Assembly (NCBI GenBank): GCA_949128115.1
Contig: OX421968.1
Location: 26,396,377 to 26,460,376, forward strand
Source: Anaspis maculata
Taxonomy: Eukaryota > Arthropoda > Insecta > Coleoptera > Scraptiidae
DNA length: 64,000 bases
Direction of reading: 5' to 3'
The notes under the pieces were generated by a model. That model was not told the DNA's origin and made no database searches. It saw only the letters and a program-made list of their open reading frames with translations. Each line of letters begins with the position of its first letter. The stretch's first letter is position 1. A program made the position numbers and the translations under genes. Below, one piece after another: positions 43,674 through 53,357 of the stretch.

Positions 43674-43826
43674 TCAGCTTATTTAGCAGCAAGTTTTAAT
43701 TTTAGTCGCAAGCGCAGAGACGCCCATTGGCTCTTATGAACCAGCCTCCTCAGAACAGCCAATGAGCGATGCAGCGCTTACGACTAATATTAAAACTTGC
43801 GGCTAAATAAGCTGACTGAACGCACC
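43674..43826. mobile_element. Compact palindromic MITE, GCGTTCAGTCAGCTTATTTA family
   Basis: GCGTTCAGTCAGCTTATTTA at the left and TAAATAAGCTGACTGAACGC at the right are exact inverted repeats, and arms continue through AAGTTTTAAT / ATTAAAACTT and CGCAAGCGC. The short loop contains CCATTGGCTCTT / CAGCCAATGAG. Same family as 31555-32056. Confidence 0.82.
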
Positions 43827-45209
43827 TTTTGTCATGAACAAAATTTTTGCACAGATGAAATATTATAGGTATTTTATCTCAAAAATAGACTAGCGTTGGA
43901 AATCTTCCGCGATGTATTACATTACAGGTGCATCAGAGTAGGATTCGAAGGTTTTTGTCCGGTTGTTTCAAAAGCCCGCCTAAAATTCAGCGCATGTCCC
44001 TGAAATGATTGCTCAGGACAAGCCCCTCTTGTTAACTTTTCTTGCTTATCGCCATGGTAACCACACTCTATTCTTGCTGGTCTTTTTTTTGACAATTGAC
44101 GTTTCATTCACAATGGTCAACGTTTGACAGCTAGCCGACAGCTGCGTGCGACATCGCTCATTGCAGGTTATCGTTATTGTGCCCCTCCATGATTGTGCCT
44201 TTCAAAGTGTATGCTGTAAAGAAGAAAACAGAATACGTGCCAGATATTTCAGCTTTTGTGTCATGCAGGGTCAATACGGAACTCTTGATGGGACCCCACG
44301 GGCTCAACTTAGGCAATAGTGAAAACGGCTGTATTGTTGGTTGCCTATATCACTTGAGCGGAAAATAAAAGCACGCTACGAAAATTGTACAGTTGTATTG
44401 TTACTCGTATGTTGCGTATAGGAGCTGTGTTTTATTCCTTTTTTTTAACGTACTTTACCCCTTTTTATGCTTTTGCGCGATGCTTTTGATGCGTTGTTAT
44501 CCTTTTCTTGAGCTCTTTCGGTTTTTTCCCTGCATTTCATTCTTTCTTTGCAAGCGTCGACTGCCTTATCTTGCGACTTTCTTCCCGTTTAGAGTGAGTT
44601 ATTCTTACTTTTCAATGTTTTTTTCTTACGATTGTTAGCAATTTTCAGCTCTGTTTCTTGTTTTATGACGCGTTCTTTTCAGATTGTCCTCGCCCAACAC
44701 CTCTATTCCGCTCCACGGTCCCGTTTGTGCCTTTTGGTAGCGTATTACCACTAAACAATGTCTTTTCCTGGTTTTCTCAAGATTTCTTGCCATTTCCTGC
44801 CCTGTCTTGTTTTATGACGCGTTATTTTCAGCTTCTCCCGGCTCAACAACTCTTTTTTACTCCCCAGTCCCATTAGTGTGTTTATTCTTTCGTTAAGTAC
44901 CATTTCCACTTCGTTCGGGAGGTTGCATATCCGCCCGGCGCTAAAAATAGACTGCGTAGTTTCCTACTTTTCATGAATTTTTTCTTCAAAATGTGTGTAT
45001 CTTACGCGAAATTCCTTTCAGAAAACCTTCTTAGCCACTGTTTGTAGTCCATTCCTACTTTATGGAATGATCAAAATCGAGGTCGCCTTTATGACACGGT
45101 CACAATCACAAACTTATCAGAAAACAATTGGATTTGATTCCCACTTGAGACAACCCTATATGCAGTATGTGTGTACGAATGTATGCGAAAACTGCGCATG
45201 CGCTAGACT
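43827..45209. other. Mostly non-coding; weak ORF 44189-44368 and a T-rich direct repeat
   Basis: ATG at 44189 opens a 59-codon frame (MIVPFKVYAVKKKTEYVPD...) whose stop TAA overlaps AATAAA at 44365-44370. It is protein-like but unrecognised. At 44645-44875 a segment with CTTGTTTTATGACGCGTT and TTTTCAG is repeated after about 157 bp. Confidence 0.3.
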
Positions 45210-45355
45210 GTGGAGATTCATGGAGATTTTGTGGAGATCCGTGGAGGTTTTGTAGAGATCCGTGGAGATCTTATGGAGATCTGTGGGGATCCGTGGAGAT
45301 CCGTGGGGATCCGTGGAGATATGTGGAGATATTGTGGAGGTATTGGAGGTTTTAC
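45210..45355. repeat. GTGGAGATCCGTGGGG minisatellite, array 2
   Basis: Units TGGAGATCCGTGGAGG and TGGGGATCCGTGGAG, same family as 42150-42345 and in the same orientation. The two arrays enclose 2.9 kb, so they may be duplicated borders of an insertion. Confidence 0.8.
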
Positions 45356-46185
45356 TCTATTTGGAGGTTTTTTGTACCAGATTTTTGACCGTGGACGACC
45401 TCGAGTCTTCATAACTGTGCTATTGAAATGCATGGAAATTTTTTTTTGGGAAATCGCGCTCGTACTGAACCTCGTACTGAACTTTCGGTAATTTTACACT
45501 GTTCCATTGATCACCCTGTAGAAACTTTGTAAAACATTGTTCGTATTCGACGTAATCAAGACATTAAAACGAAAGATCGGGCTATCGAACATTGAAAACA
45601 GATATGAAATCGCTGACGGCAATCAAAAGTTATGGTGATTTTAGAAATCGTCTGAATTTGTTTGTCCCCTAGATTCTTTTGATGTGTGTACATAGGTAGA
45701 CATATTTCAGCAATTTTATTGAAAAAAATCAATCGTGAAAAGCAGACTTTCATTAAAACACTTAATTGATTCAGTCGCAGCATTCGAAACAGTCGAAACG
45801 TTGGAAATAAATGTATTTTGTATTTTGAAAATCTAAATACTTTTCCTAAAAATATTTTAATTACAAAATACAAAATACTATAGCCCAGTAAACACAAGGT
45901 GGTCAATTATACGTATAATATACGCATGATTGGTATAAAAGACGTTCTGGTATATCGAACACGGTTTAATATACGTATATACATTTAATACGTATGTATA
46001 TATACAAACTTCAAGTTCACTGTCACTACTGCTGCAGCTTCCAAGCAAAAAACCCAAAGAAATTGATCGCAATTTGAACTAGAAGTTGAACATCATAAAA
46101 ACTTTAGTCGTCGACGATTTTTTTCAAACTCGCTGGGATATGAGAATATAGAAGAACGAAGTGTAACCAGAAGAAAAAATATCAA

Positions 46186-49100
46186 ATGTCACTGTCATCG
46201 GAGGACTCTTTCGAAAATGACTATTTACCACAAAAATATCCAAACAGCGGTAAATTTGCGAACAAAACATCGACATGGACAATTTCCAAAAAGGATGCAG
46301 ATGAAGCTGGACCATCTAGCGAAATAACAAGCGGAACTACAAGCGAATGTTCGAAGACTCTTCAAAATGACAACACGCAAAATTCGTCCAACACCTTCCT
46401 TTCATGTCCCCACTGCGCCGATCGAAAAACTTACAGAGGGAACAGAGGTCTACGCATACATATTTCGAAAAGACATCCAAGAATATCAACGGGAAATGAA
46501 ACATCAGAAATAGCGAACGACTCAAGTAATTTGTACACTTTGAGAAATACAGCAAATAATGATGATGAAACAGCAAGTATTTTGGCTTCAGCTTTTGAGG
46601 ATAATCTAACGGAAACTCCAGCAAACACATCAATGTGGATATCTCGTTGGTATAAAATTGTAGAACTTTCAAGAAGACACTATGACCTTCCTCGTGGAAA
46701 AATTGGTGACAGTTTTGTTGGAATATTGGCCGAAGAAATAAAGTTATTAGAGAGCGGTTCTGAAGTATCTGAACGATTGATATGCTTTATTGCAACTATC
46801 CTACAAAGAGACAAAATGGTTAAGCAAGCCAAGGACATCAGAAAGCTACTTGAGCGTCGTCTCTTACTCTGGCATGATGGTGAATTTGATTGTTTGGTAA
46901 ATGAAGCTATGCGTTGCGATAAGAGTCTTGGTTATCGAAAATCGATACAAGATGAAAAAAACCGCGAAGAGATCTTCTTCAACAGGCTGGTGCAGAAAGG
47001 CAAGATAAGAGAAGCGTCCAGATTGATAAAGAAGCGAGACAAGGGAGGAGTACTAGATGCAAATGATGTTGTTGATGATACTGGACTTACCGTTTTTGAT
47101 ATCCTAGATTCTAAACATCCCTCACGAACTAATCCTGACACAAATTTGTTGGAAATTCATCCTGATTTGAACGATCTTCCTCGCCTTGAATCAGTTGAAG
47201 TCACACGCGAGACAGTAGAGAAAGTTGCACGTCGGATACATGGAAGCGGAGGACCTGGAGGTGGATCATCAGACCAATGGACTGACTTCTTACTCCACCA
47301 CGGAAAGAAAAGCGAAAACCTCAGAATCGCAATTGCTGAATTGGCCATGAAACTTAATACCAATATCGTTCCTTGGTCAAATATTAAGGCCTTGATGGCT
47401 AATAGGCTTGTAGCCATTGACAAATGTCCTGGAGTCCGGCCCGTTGGCATTGGTGAATGCCTGCGCAGAATCTTGGCCAAATGTATTGTCTTGGCTTCTG
47501 GGAACGACGTGACTGAAGTTTGTGGAGCCAATCAACTGTGTGGTGGACTAAAATCAGGGATTGAGGGAGCTATTCATTTTATGGAGGAAACATTCCAAGA
47601 ACATTGCAGCTCTGGGTCTGGATGGGGTCTACTCTTAGTTGATGCTGACAATGCCTTTAATAGAATAAATCGAACATTAGCTCTTTGGCAAGTAAGGATG
47701 CACTGGCCAAGAGCAGCAAGGTTCGTTTACAACACATATAAAGGTAATGCAGAACTGGTTATGGCTGGTACTAAGGAAAGACTTTATAGCAGAGAAGGAG
47801 TTACACAAGGGGATCCGCTTTCGATGTACCTCTATGGACTGGCCACTCTGCCCCTGATTCGCAAAACTTAAGATGGTTCAGAACGTAACACAAACATGGT
47901 ATGCAGATGACTCTTCCTGTCAGGGACAGATAGAGGATATTCGGAAGTGGTGGGATTGCTTGAAAGAAAATGGACCATTACATGGATATTACCCGCAGGC
48001 GGAGAAAACCTTCTTGGTTGTGCATCCAGATGACATTGGAAAAGCGGAGATGAAATTTGCAGGAACGGATGTGAGAATAGTTACAGGTAAAAGATTGCTC
48101 GGAGGATTTGTTGGATCAGAATATGAAAGAAAGACATTTATGAAGGATAAAGTTGATGATTGGAATGACTCCATCTTAAAATTGGCACAGATATCTGATA
48201 AGTTCCCGCAGTCAGCCCATGCCGTAGCTACAAAATCGCTACAAGCAGAATGGGCATTCCTCCAAAGAGTAGTACACGATGATGAAGATATCTACAAGCC
48301 ACTACTTAATACGATCAGAAGTGATTTATTTTCATCAATAATTGGAAGAAAAATAAGCGATGAGGAATGCGACATAATGCACCTGCCAGTAAGAAATGGG
48401 GGTCTTGGAATGACCAACCCAGTACTTGAAGCTGAAAGAAACTTTACGTTTTCGAAAATGGGATCCAAAGTGTTGATCCAAACTATGAAAGATAATGCAA
48501 CATTGGACATTGATGCTCACGAAACATCTCTGAGACACTCCCGAAAACTTTGTCAAATTCAAAAAAAAGATACAATAAAAATCATACTCGAAGATGCACT
48601 GCAGAAGCTCCCGTCCAAAAACCAAAGAGCAATAAGAAGAGCTGCCGATGAAAGCATGAAAACCGGGAGTTGGCTGACATCCATTCCTTTGAAAAATCTC
48701 AATTTGGATATGTCCCCTCTTGAATTCCGAGACAGTCTTGCCATTTGATACGGAAAAGAGCCCATTAATCTTCCATCAACCTGCGATGATTGTGAAGAAG
48801 CTTTTGACGTCCAACATGCTCTGAAATGTCGGCATGGCGGACTGATAATTAGACGTCACAATGAAGTGAGGGATGCGCTCGGTGACTTGATGGAAGTTGC
48901 GTGGGGGAACTGTGTTTTGGAGCCAGTCGTCGGTGAAGAACCTGCTATACGAGCTGATCTTGCATGTCGTGGAGTGTGGGAGCCACAGGTTGAGGCGTTA
49001 TTTGACGTACGTGTAGTGGACACAGATGCCCAATCTTATTCCTCTTTATCCACTGATGCAGTGATTAAACGAGCAGAAACAGAGAAGAAAGCGAAATATC

Positions 49101-49375
49101 TGCCAGCTTGCGAAAAGCGACATGCGTCCTTCACGCCACTAGTAACATCTGTTGATGGTTATGTTGGGAAAGAGTTCCAAGCTCTTCTCAGAGTCCTAGC
49201 CGAGAGGTTAGTCGAAAGGTGGCACAGACCTTACAGCCAAATCATTAACTGGCTTAGAGTCAGAATAAGCTGTGCCACTCTTCGAGCCACCAGCATGTGC
49301 TTAAGAAGGAGTAGGAAGAGATGGAGGAGCTGGAGGGAATTTGGTGATGGTGCTGGTGTGCCTTTTTGTGGCTGA
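46186..49375 (+). pseudogene. Non-LTR reverse transcriptase with N-terminal C2H2 finger and restriction-like endonuclease
   Basis: ATG at 46186. Domains in order: an acidic Ser-rich N-terminus; a zinc finger FLSCPHCADRKTYRGNRG..IHISKRH (C-x2-C..H-x4-H, residues about 73-97); an alpha-helical region; a palm with GVRPVGIGECLRRILAK, LLLVDADNAFNRINR (A) and GVTQGDPLSMYLYG (B); then YADDSS (C, 47900). After a thumb comes CDDCEEAFDVQHALKC (CCHC, 48782-48829), then RADLACRGVWEPQVEALFDV, consistent with a PD-(D/E)XK restriction-like endonuclease. This layout is that of the R2/R4/NeSL/HERO group, which usually insert at specific sites. About 1060 residues. Two lesions only: a 1-base shift near 47870 and an in-frame TGA at 48746 (probably CGA Arg by CpG decay). 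AATAAA at 49468. Confidence 0.82.
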
Positions 49376-49499
49376 ATTTATTAATATATCCATTTATACA
49401 TATATACTTAGAACCCATTCGTTTATTTAATATTCTATTTAGTGTTGTTTATATTTATATTTTTATTAATAAACGACTTTACGTATATACATAGATATG

Positions 49500-49956
49500 T
49501 AGGTAATATTTTGGTATAATGGTATACCTTTTATAAACGTATGAAGATAATAATATAATAAACGCATATTTATTGACATTGAGGTATGAATTTGGTATAT
49601 GGTATAAGTTTTATAAACGGATGAAGATGATTATGTAATATACGCATATCAAATGACATTGAGGTATTATTTTGGTATAATGATATAGGTTTTATAAGCA
49701 AATGAAGATAATAATATAATATACTCATACCTAATGACATTGAAGTAGGACTTTGGTATAATAGTATAAGTTTTATAAACGGATGAAGACAATCATGTTA
49801 TATACGCATATCTAATGACATTGAGGTAATACTTTGGTATAATGGTTTGAGTTTTATAACCGAATGAGGATAATAAAAAAACATATACTCATACTCAATG
49901 ACATTGAGGCTTTGGTATAATAGTATAAGTTTTATGAGCAAATGAAGACAATTATA
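49500..49956. repeat. Subrepeats of about 81 bp, about 5.5 copies
   Basis: Each unit carries TTTGGTATAATxGTATAxG, TTTTATAAACGxATGAAGA, TAATATACxCATA and AATGACATTGAGGTA. The motif TATAATATACGCAT also occurs at the left terminus of the 7.5-kb unit (45912), so these subrepeats appear native to that unit. The array is interrupted at its 3' side by the Tc1 transposon. Confidence 0.82.
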
Positions 49957-49958
49957 TA

Positions 49959-51374
49959 CTGCCTTTCAAAAAAAGTGCAACACCATGAAGCCGTGGATCA
50001 ATTTTATTCAAATTTTCGCAAAACATGTGTTTTAACAATAGAAACAAACGATTGGATTCTGGAAATCGTAATACAAGGAACTTCAGAAAAAATTAATAAT
50101 GTGTCGCTCCTCCACGATTTGCCCGACACTCATTAACCCTACGAGGCATGCTTTCAATCAAGTGGTCGATTGCCGCTTGTGACAAGTCATCCCATGCCTC
50201 TTGCAAGGCCATACGGAGATCTTCCAAGTTGTTGGGAGGATGGCGTAATTGCCCCACCTTTCTCCCCATCATATCCCACACGTGTTCGATGGGCGACAAA
50301 TCAGGAGAGCAAGCAGGCCATGGAAGCACGTCAACGTGTGCATCTTCCAGGAACTGCATTGAAGCTCTTGCCGTATGAGGACGTGCATTGTCTTGCTGGA
50401 AAATAGGGTTGTTGAGCCCCTGAAGGTATGGAAGGCAAACGGGTTCCAGCACACTCGCGATGTAAGATGCAGCTGTCATAGTGCCCTCAATGAACACCAA
50501 TGGTGACCTGCTTCCATGGCATATTGCTCCCCAAACCATCAATCCGGGTGTACGGGCAGTGTGTCGCTCGGCAAAAAATTCGGGATTATGCCGTTCCCCA
50601 CGAAAGCGCCTCACCCTCCCCCGGCCGTCATGAGCCCAAAGACAAAAGCGGGACTCGTCACTGAAGACCACCCGATGCCATTCTTGGACCCAGTTTCTGC
50701 GCTCATTGCACCACTCCAATCTTCTGTCCCGGTGAACAGGAGTGAGGGGAAGGGTTAACAGCGGACGATAAGAACTTAGCCCAAAAGACCTAATTCTTCT
50801 ATAGACCGTGCTCATTGAGATTGGGCGTCCTATAGCTGCAACCCACTCGTTTCCGACTGCTCGGGTTGTCGTAAATCGGTCTCTTACAGCCGCTACTCGA
50901 AGACGTTGATCTTGACGTACCGTGGAGGCTCTACGACGACCAGATCCATTCCGTCGCCGATAATTGGCCTCCTCGTTCCATCTCCGCCACCATCTCATCA
51001 CAGTCGAAGCATTGCAACCAACAAGTCTCGCAATTCTTCGATACGAAATCCCCTCATTTTTTAAGCCAATAATCTGTCCCTTCTGGAACTCGGTTAAATG
51101 ATGGTACTGCCGAGGTTGACGGGCTCTTGGCATTTCAGGACTCTTGGGGTTCACTATTGAAACTTATTGCAAAAAATGTGGTTTGTAACAACCAGGAAAA
51201 ACGAAAAACAATTTCTTGTGTTTTACGGTTACCAAGGGGAAAAACAAAACAACTACAGCGCCTAGATATCCAGAATGTTAATCATTTGTTAGTGTAGATG
51301 AAATATTTGTTTTGTGAAAATTTGATCAAAATCAGCCAACGGCATCGAGGTGTTGCACTTTTTTTGGAAGGCAG
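49959..51374. mobile_element. Complete Tc1-family transposon (1416 bp)
   Basis: Terminal inverted repeats of about 26 bp: CTGCCTTTCAAAAAAAGTGC at the left and GCACTTTTTTTGGAAGGCAG at the right, one mismatch in the visible arm. TA on both sides (49957-49958, 51375-51376). It holds a single uninterrupted transposase ORF on the - strand. It sits inside the subrepeat array of the 7.5-kb unit. Confidence 0.93.
50093..51133 (-). CDS. Tc1-type transposase (DD34E), full length
   Basis: ATG at 51131-51133 (MPRARQPRQYHHLTEFQKG) gives 346 residues, the usual Tc1 length; the upstream GTG frame is ignored. Two helix-turn-helix units (LTEFQKGQIIGLKNEGISYR.. and the STVRQDQRLRV..VRDRFTTTRA region) bind the inverted repeats, with an RRRNGSGRRR linker. 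The catalytic triad is visible: VVFSDESRF (D1), FQQDNARPHTA (D2) and SPDLSPIEHVWD (E), with 34 residues between D2 and E. It cuts and pastes the element at TA sites in the nucleus. No stop or frameshift, so it is plausibly functional. 3' side: stop near 50093, 134 bp from the left terminus. Confidence 0.95.
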   Translation of the reverse strand: MPRARQPRQYHHLTEFQKGQIIGLKNEGISYRRIARLVGCNASTVMRWWRRWNEEANYRRRNGSGRRRASTVRQDQRLRVAAVRDRFTTTRAVGNEWVAAIGRPISMSTVYRRIRSFGLSSYRPLLTLPLTPVHRDRRLEWCNERRNWVQEWHRVVFSDESRFCLWAHDGRGRVRRFRGERHNPEFFAERHTARTPGLMVWGAICHGSRSPLVFIEGTMTAASYIASVLEPVCLPYLQGLNNPIFQQDNARPHTARASMQFLEDAHVDVLPWPACSPDLSPIEHVWDMMGRKVGQLRHPPNNLEDLRMALQEAWDDLSQAAIDHLIESMPRRVNECRANRGGATHY

Positions 51375-52252
51375 TATACAAAATACACATATCTAATGAT
51401 ACCGATGAATTACTTACTTATTACGTACTTGCTCAGGGACTTAGGATTAGTTAACGTAGGTTTATTTTAACGCCTCATTTCACCAATTTGACTCCGTCCT
51501 TAATATAGTGGTATAGTATATGCGCCCATTCACGTTTTAAATTCAGTAGAATGACTTCTTGAAGCAAAAATTAAGTGAAAAAAGCTCCTGACCATCAGCG
51601 ATGCAGGTACCTACAATATACAACCTACGTGTCACGTATTTATATGGGCCGGGTAATTTTTTTTTTAAATGGCATGTGTAGTTATTGAATAAATGTCTTA
51701 GAAACCACTGCCTCTGCTATATCATCAAGTTGTAATGAAAAAGCCAGCTTTCGAAAAAATATTTTTGGATGACCTAAACACTCTATGCCTAAACAAATAA
51801 TATAGTTCCTATAGGAATGCATAGCACAGCCCTTTTGTGAAAAACATATGGCCATCACGTTATTATGTTCCTGTGCCTTCAAGGTTATACCGTGACCGCA
51901 TGCATGCACCCCTAAATCCCGATCGCCACTAAAATGACACCAGCGCAGGGTGCTTCTTAAAATTTAGGTACCTACTCATTGTTCCCTCCACATAAATGGA
52001 AGAGGATAGTTTCTGAAGAGGCCAACACGTTTCATTTCACTACGAGCTTTCTCGAGTTAAACAGTTCAAAAAGTTTTCCACAATGTATTTCGTTTTTCGC
52101 CCAAGATTTCCAAAGACAACCTAGGGTTACAGGGTACCTATTTTTTGTGCAATTTCAAAAGTTCATTTTAAGACAAGTAAGTGTATAATATTTTGATGGC
52201 AATATGTACGTACCTACGTTAATAGATATTTCTTTTTTTTCTCTCATTTTAG
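51375..52252. other. Interior of the 7.5-kb unit; possible - strand exon 51682-51909
   Basis: On the - strand 51909-51682 reads MHACGHGITLKAQEHNNVMA, then CFSQKGCAMHSYRNYIICLG and ends AEAVVSKTFIQ stop. It is protein-like and directly preceded by an in-frame TAG in GATTTAG, which could be an acceptor. No family recognised. On the + strand GACAA|GTAAGT at 52178 resembles a donor. Confidence 0.3.
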
Positions 52253-52339
52253 GTATTTACGATTTGGTCGAATCTGAACTGGAGAAAAATCTTCAGGATT
52301 ATGAGGAGAAAATGATTTCTGGCGATTCCTCGGTTAAAA
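52253..52339 (+). CDS. Candidate exon 1 of a spliced 3' gene end inside the 7.5-kb unit
   Basis: A strong acceptor (TTTCTTTTTTTTCTCTCATTTTAG) precedes 52253 and donor AAAA|GTATGT follows 52339. It enters and leaves in phase 1. Translation after the split codon: IYDLVESELEKNLQDYEE, then KMISGDSSVK, an acidic, probably helical segment. No family recognised. It may be transposon-encoded or host sequence captured by the unit. Confidence 0.45.
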
Positions 52340-52481
52340 GTATGTCGATAAAACCGAGGATAAAACAACATGGTCGTCGATGAGTTATCGTCGGATGATA
52401 GAGAAAATACATCCAAATCAAAGTTTATAATATAGTAAGTACTTATATACATAGTATACTCGTATAATATAAATGTTACAG

Positions 52482-52530
52482 ATGAGCCATCCTACCAGGC
52501 CATATGCGACGAGACGGACGAGACATATAA
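52482..52530 (+). CDS. Candidate exon 2 of the same gene end
   Basis: Acceptor TAAATGTTACAG and a weak donor TATAA|GTTTCG. Enters phase 1 and leaves phase 2. With the previous exon's last base it reads NEPSYQAICDETDETY. Phase and composition (acidic) fit exon 1. The donor is poor, so this exon is tentative. Confidence 0.35.
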
Positions 52531-52668
52531 GTTTCGAAAAAACTAATAACCTGATGTCTGTTATTTATGATAGGTATACCTATAATATCTCACTTGTTCC
52601 TTTAACTTTATAGTACCTCTCTGGTGAGCTCCGGATCGATATTAAACTTTTCTTATTATTTGTTACAG

Positions 52669-52738
52669 AAGGCAGCCAAAATCAACTTCGCGCCTGATGA
52701 GCAGCAGACGACAAAGTCATTGCAAATGCTGTGGCTAG
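52669..52738 (+). CDS. Candidate terminal exon, basic Cys-rich end
   Basis: Acceptor TTATTATTTGTTACAG precedes 52669. In the phase set by exon 2 it reads KRQPKSTSRLMSSRRQSHC, then KCCG and stop TAG at 52736-52738. The basic run plus three cysteines could be a lipidated membrane tail. An ATTAAA motif follows at 52832. An alternative frame (KAAKINFAPDEQQTTKS...) is longer, ending at 52806, but does not fit the phase of exon 2. Confidence 0.35.
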
Positions 52739-53357
52739 CTGGCTTAAATTGTCAAAGAAGGCCCGTTGCGAAAAATTATTTTCTTAGTACATATTCACTT
52801 ATTTAGTACTTATTATTTTATATAATACAGAATTAAATATGAATTGAAAATATCTATCAAATTGTGTTGTTTAAACTGTTTTGAAACGTTATTTTCCCCT
52901 AGAAAAATTCCTAAATCCGTATAAAATTTGATTATGATACACCTATGAAAAGTGTATATAAATAGTATTTCTATTACACCCTTCATACGCATATCATTTT
53001 ATTATGATATACGTCTAAAAGTGGGACATGATACAGTATTTTTAGATGTTTAAAATACTAATAATAATAGTATTATGATATCAATATTAAAATGGGATAT
53101 CCTACCCCGGTAATTATAGGTTTTATGATATTCGGTTTATATTAGTTTATTATCATTGCCATTTTTTAAACGTCTTTGATTATCCAAATAAAATTGGTAC
53201 ACTGAATGCGTATGAAATTTGTCTACGATATACGAATAAAATGTGGGATATGAGGCGGACATTTGTCGTGAAATTATACTAGCTTTGATGTACCACTTAT
53301 CTACCGATAATGTTCACGACTTTTAAACGTATAATATACCATATTGTGTTTACTGGG
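52739..53357. other. Right-hand terminal region of the 7.5-kb unit
   Basis: AT-rich, with repeated ATTATGATATACGTCTAAAA, AAAAGTGGGACATGAT and AATGTGGGATATGA motifs, similar in style to the 49.5-kb subrepeats. It ends in the CCCAGTAAACACAA inverted terminus. No gene. Confidence 0.45.

Larger units (their letters stand above)
33004..45688. mobile_element. TA-flanked element with long inverted ends, containing satellites and further insertions
   Basis: It begins CACACATCAAAAGAATCTA and ends with TAGATTCTTTTGATGTGTG, with TA outside each (33002-33003, 45689-45690). The arms continue: GGGGACAAGCAAATTCAGACG (37182) against the reverse of 45640-45670; GATTTCATATCGGTC; ACAGGGTGATCAATGGAA at 38411 against TTCCATTGATCACCCTGT at 45502-45519; and GAGCGCGATTTCCC. 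Total arm length is about 300 bp after removing later insertions. The left arm was split by an I-like retrotransposon and a MULE-like element. The centre carries satellite arrays and minisatellites, a foldback-like organisation. No transposase was found. Confidence 0.65.
45884..53357. mobile_element. 7.5-kb unit with CCCAGTAAACACAA inverted termini
   Basis: The left end CCCAGTAAACACAAGGTGG is matched in reverse by ATATTGTGTTTACTGGG at the right. The adjoining ATTATACGTATAATATACG and CGTATAATATACC extend the similarity to about 30 bp. It interrupts hAT element C at a site that reads GCAGCTAGTATTT in element A; the junctions here are AGCT and CTATAG, so a short duplication is likely but not definable. 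Cargo: an R2-type RT gene, subrepeats, a Tc1 transposon and spliced-looking exons. Whether the RT belongs to this unit or inserted into it is unresolved. Confidence 0.62.

Noticed and set aside
45167..45491. Frames with similar repeats near 45.3 kb
   Set aside because: Same minisatellite family as 42150-42345.
45884..53357. Classification as Polinton/Maverick
   Set aside because: The unit is only 7.5 kb, with short inverted ends, no protein-primed polymerase, no retroviral-type integrase and no capsid genes.
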